From positions 1 through 7,455 of the forward strand of contig CAMWRO010000145.1 in the NCBI GenBank assembly GCA_947176615.1: a DNA stretch of 7,455 nt. The letters run 5' to 3'. The notes under the pieces were generated by a model that saw nothing but the letters and a program-made list of their open reading frames with translations, had not been told where the DNA came from and searched no databases. The stretch comes from an uncultured Porphyromonadaceae bacterium (GTDB lineage: Bacteria > Bacteroidota > Bacteroidia > Bacteroidales > Muribaculaceae). Positions 6,199 to 7,455 of this stretch are shown here, piece by piece (positions within the stretch are counted from its first letter, which is position 1; the number at the start of each line of letters is the position of its first letter). The position numbers and the translations under genes were made by a program.

Positions 6199-6981
6199 AT
6201 GAATAAAATATTAGAAAAGGAGCATTTCTCCGACCATGTGGTGAAACTCGTGGTCGAAGCCCCGATGATAGCCCGGTCGCGGCGGGCAGGACATTTTGTA
6301 ATTGTCAGACCTGAAGAAGGGGGAGAGCGTATCCCGTTGACAATCGCTGATGCCGACGTTGAAAAAGGAACGATTACACTCATCATACAGGAGGTGGGTG
6401 ATTCAACCCGCAAGATATGTGCGTTGAATCCCGGTGAGCATCTTGCCGATGTCGTCGGACCGCTCGGACAGGCAACCCACATTGAAAACTTCGGCACGGT
6501 CGTGTGCTGTGGCGGCGGAGTAGGGGTCGCACCCCTTCTGCCCATAATCAAGGCAATGAAGGAAGCCGGCAACCGGGTTGTTTCGGTTCTTGCCGCCCGC
6601 ACCGCCGACCTGATAATATTGAAAGAGCAAGTATCGGAGTATTCCGACGAAGTGGTCATTATGACCGATGACGGCTCGATGGGGCGCAAGGGTCTCGTGA
6701 CCGCCGGAGTGGAGGATGTGATAAACCGTGAAAAAGTCGACATGGTAGTTACAATCGGTCCGGCCGTCATGATGAAATTCGTGTCTCTGCTCACCGCCAA
6801 ATATAATGTCCCGACAATGTGTTCGCTCAATACCATAATGGTAGACGGTACCGGTATGTGCGGAGCATGTCGTGTGACTGTTGACGGAAAGACTAAATTT
6901 GTGTGTATCGACGGCCCCGAATTTGACGCGCACAAGGTCGATTTTGATGAAATGATGATGCGTTTACGTTCCTATAATTGA
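6199..6981 (+). CDS. nfnA: NADH-dependent reduced ferredoxin:NADP+ oxidoreductase subunit A (sulfide/dihydroorotate dehydrogenase-like FAD/NAD-binding protein)
   Basis: This 260-residue cytoplasmic flavoprotein belongs to the ferredoxin-NADP reductase/PyrK superfamily. The N-terminal FAD domain carries R44-x-P-L-T48, the flavin-binding motif. The NAD-binding domain begins with a Gly-rich loop, GGGVGVAP at 105-112. The C-terminal [2Fe-2S] site reads D216-x4-C221-x2-C224-x11-C236. Asp in the first ligand position, as I recall for Thermotoga NfnA, separates it from PyrK, which has four Cys. In the NfnAB complex this subunit handles NAD(H), and the flavin in NfnB bifurcates electrons from NADPH to NAD+ and ferredoxin, or the reverse. 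The next gene, 6 bases downstream, encodes the NfnB-type partner, which strongly supports the assignment over dihydroorotate dehydrogenase. The ATG at 6199 was chosen because the promoter excludes the longer TTG start at 6145. Sulfide dehydrogenase (SudB) is an older name for close relatives. Confidence 0.9.
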   Translation: MNKILEKEHFSDHVVKLVVEAPMIARSRRAGHFVIVRPEEGGERIPLTIADADVEKGTITLIIQEVGDSTRKICALNPGEHLADVVGPLGQATHIENFGTVVCCGGGVGVAPLLPIIKAMKEAGNRVVSVLAARTADLIILKEQVSEYSDEVVIMTDDGSMGRKGLVTAGVEDVINREKVDMVVTIGPAVMMKFVSLLTAKYNVPTMCSLNTIMVDGTGMCGACRVTVDGKTKFVCIDGPEFDAHKVDFDEMMMRLRSYN

Positions 6982-6987
6982 AATGTC

Positions 6988-7455
6988 ATGAACAACATAA
7001 CAACTTTAGCACCCCGAGATGCGGAATGGCGTGAGGAATTACGCAAAGCCCATTCTGCCAAAGAGCGTTCTTCAATCCCACGGGTTAAAATGCCCGAACT
7101 TGATGCCGCTTACCGTGTGACTTGCAATGAGGAGGTAAATCAGGGGCTTGATGCCGAGATGGCGGTTGTGGAAGCGACAAGATGCCTCGATTGTCCCGAC
7201 CCTCAATGTACCGGCGGCTGTCCCGTGTCAATCAATATCCCCGGGTTTATAAAAAACATCGAGCGTGGCGATTTCCATGCAGCGGCAGCGGTATTGAAGG
7301 AAACAAGTGCCCTCCCGGCAGTCTGTGGGCGTGTCTGCCCTCAGGAAAAGCAATGTGAGTCGCGCTGTATTTACAACAAGATGAAGAAACCGCCGGTTGC
7401 CATCGGCTATCTTGAGCGATTTGCTGCCGATTTTGAACGATTGTCAGGCTCCATG
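6988..7455 (+). CDS. nfnB: NfnB/GltA-type NADPH-dependent oxidoreductase, N-terminal part (glutamate synthase small subunit-like), cut by window edge
   Basis: The first 156 codons are present and the frame is still open at base 7455, so this is the 5' part of a gene whose family products are usually about 450-480 residues. Visible is the N-terminal domain holding two [4Fe-4S] clusters: C66-x2-C69-x4-C74-x3-C78 followed by PVSINIPGFI, then C113-x3-C117-x5-C123-x3-C127 in ALPAVCGRVCPQ. This is the pattern shared by glutamate synthase small subunit, NfnB and dihydropyrimidine dehydrogenase. The FAD and NADPH domains lie beyond the window. It follows nfnA by 6 bases, so NfnB is preferred over true GltD, which would sit beside gltB. 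Many databases call this family gltA (NADPH-dependent glutamate synthase). ATG 6988 is the start; the ATG at 6983 is in another frame and stops after two codons. Confidence 0.88.
   Translation, partial: MNNITTLAPRDAEWREELRKAHSAKERSSIPRVKMPELDAAYRVTCNEEVNQGLDAEMAVVEATRCLDCPDPQCTGGCPVSINIPGFIKNIERGDFHAAAAVLKETSALPAVCGRVCPQEKQCESRCIYNKMKKPPVAIGYLERFAADFERLSGSM

Noticed and set aside
6192..6935. Minus-strand open frame of 247 codons opposite nfnA
   Set aside because: It lies wholly within a strongly supported gene and its product is rich in Ser, Thr and Pro without recognisable motifs, as expected for a shadow frame. The other minus-strand frames in the window are the same kind.

Overview
The window looks like chromosome from a Bacteroidales bacterium, with Muribaculaceae (S24-7) the best guess. 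Three things point there: two close matches to the Bacteroidetes sigma-ABfr promoter (TTG or TTTG, 19-20 bases, then TAnnTTTG), no Shine-Dalgarno sequences before the starts, and the protein families present. The family-level placement is inference. All supported genes are on the + strand.

Layout. (1) Bases 1-389: a T-rich stretch, then a 288-base open frame (88-375) with no usable early start and stops just upstream, probably the 3' remnant of a gene that is broken or misassembled here. (2) Bases 390-4743: three tightly packed genes for two SGNH/GDSL-fold proteins (one anchored in the inner membrane, one secreted) and an MBOAT-family membrane acyltransferase of the AlgI/DltB type. Together they look like an envelope O-acylation module: the MBOAT protein passes acyl groups, probably acetyl, across the inner membrane and the SGNH proteins transfer them to, or remove them from, a glycan. 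The acceptor cannot be read from this window. (3) Bases 4749-5979: a promoter that sits almost on the start codon, a RecB-like PD-(D/E)XK nuclease, and an overlapping gene for a small secreted WG-repeat protein. (4) Bases 5980-6198: an intergenic region with a nested AT-rich hairpin, a strong GC-rich terminator and a clear promoter. (5) Bases 6199-7455: nfnA and the start of nfnB, the two subunits of NADH-dependent reduced ferredoxin:NADP+ oxidoreductase; nfnB runs off the right edge.

The regions are separate transcription units as far as the signals show: the acylation operon, the nuclease/WG pair and the nfn operon. No rRNA, tRNA, CRISPR array, insertion sequence or integrase was seen. Nothing here is clearly a new system. 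The points most worth checking are the predicted leaderless nuclease mRNA, the opposite charge blocks in the secreted SGNH protein, the pairing of two diverged SGNH proteins with one MBOAT protein, and the broken frame at the left edge.
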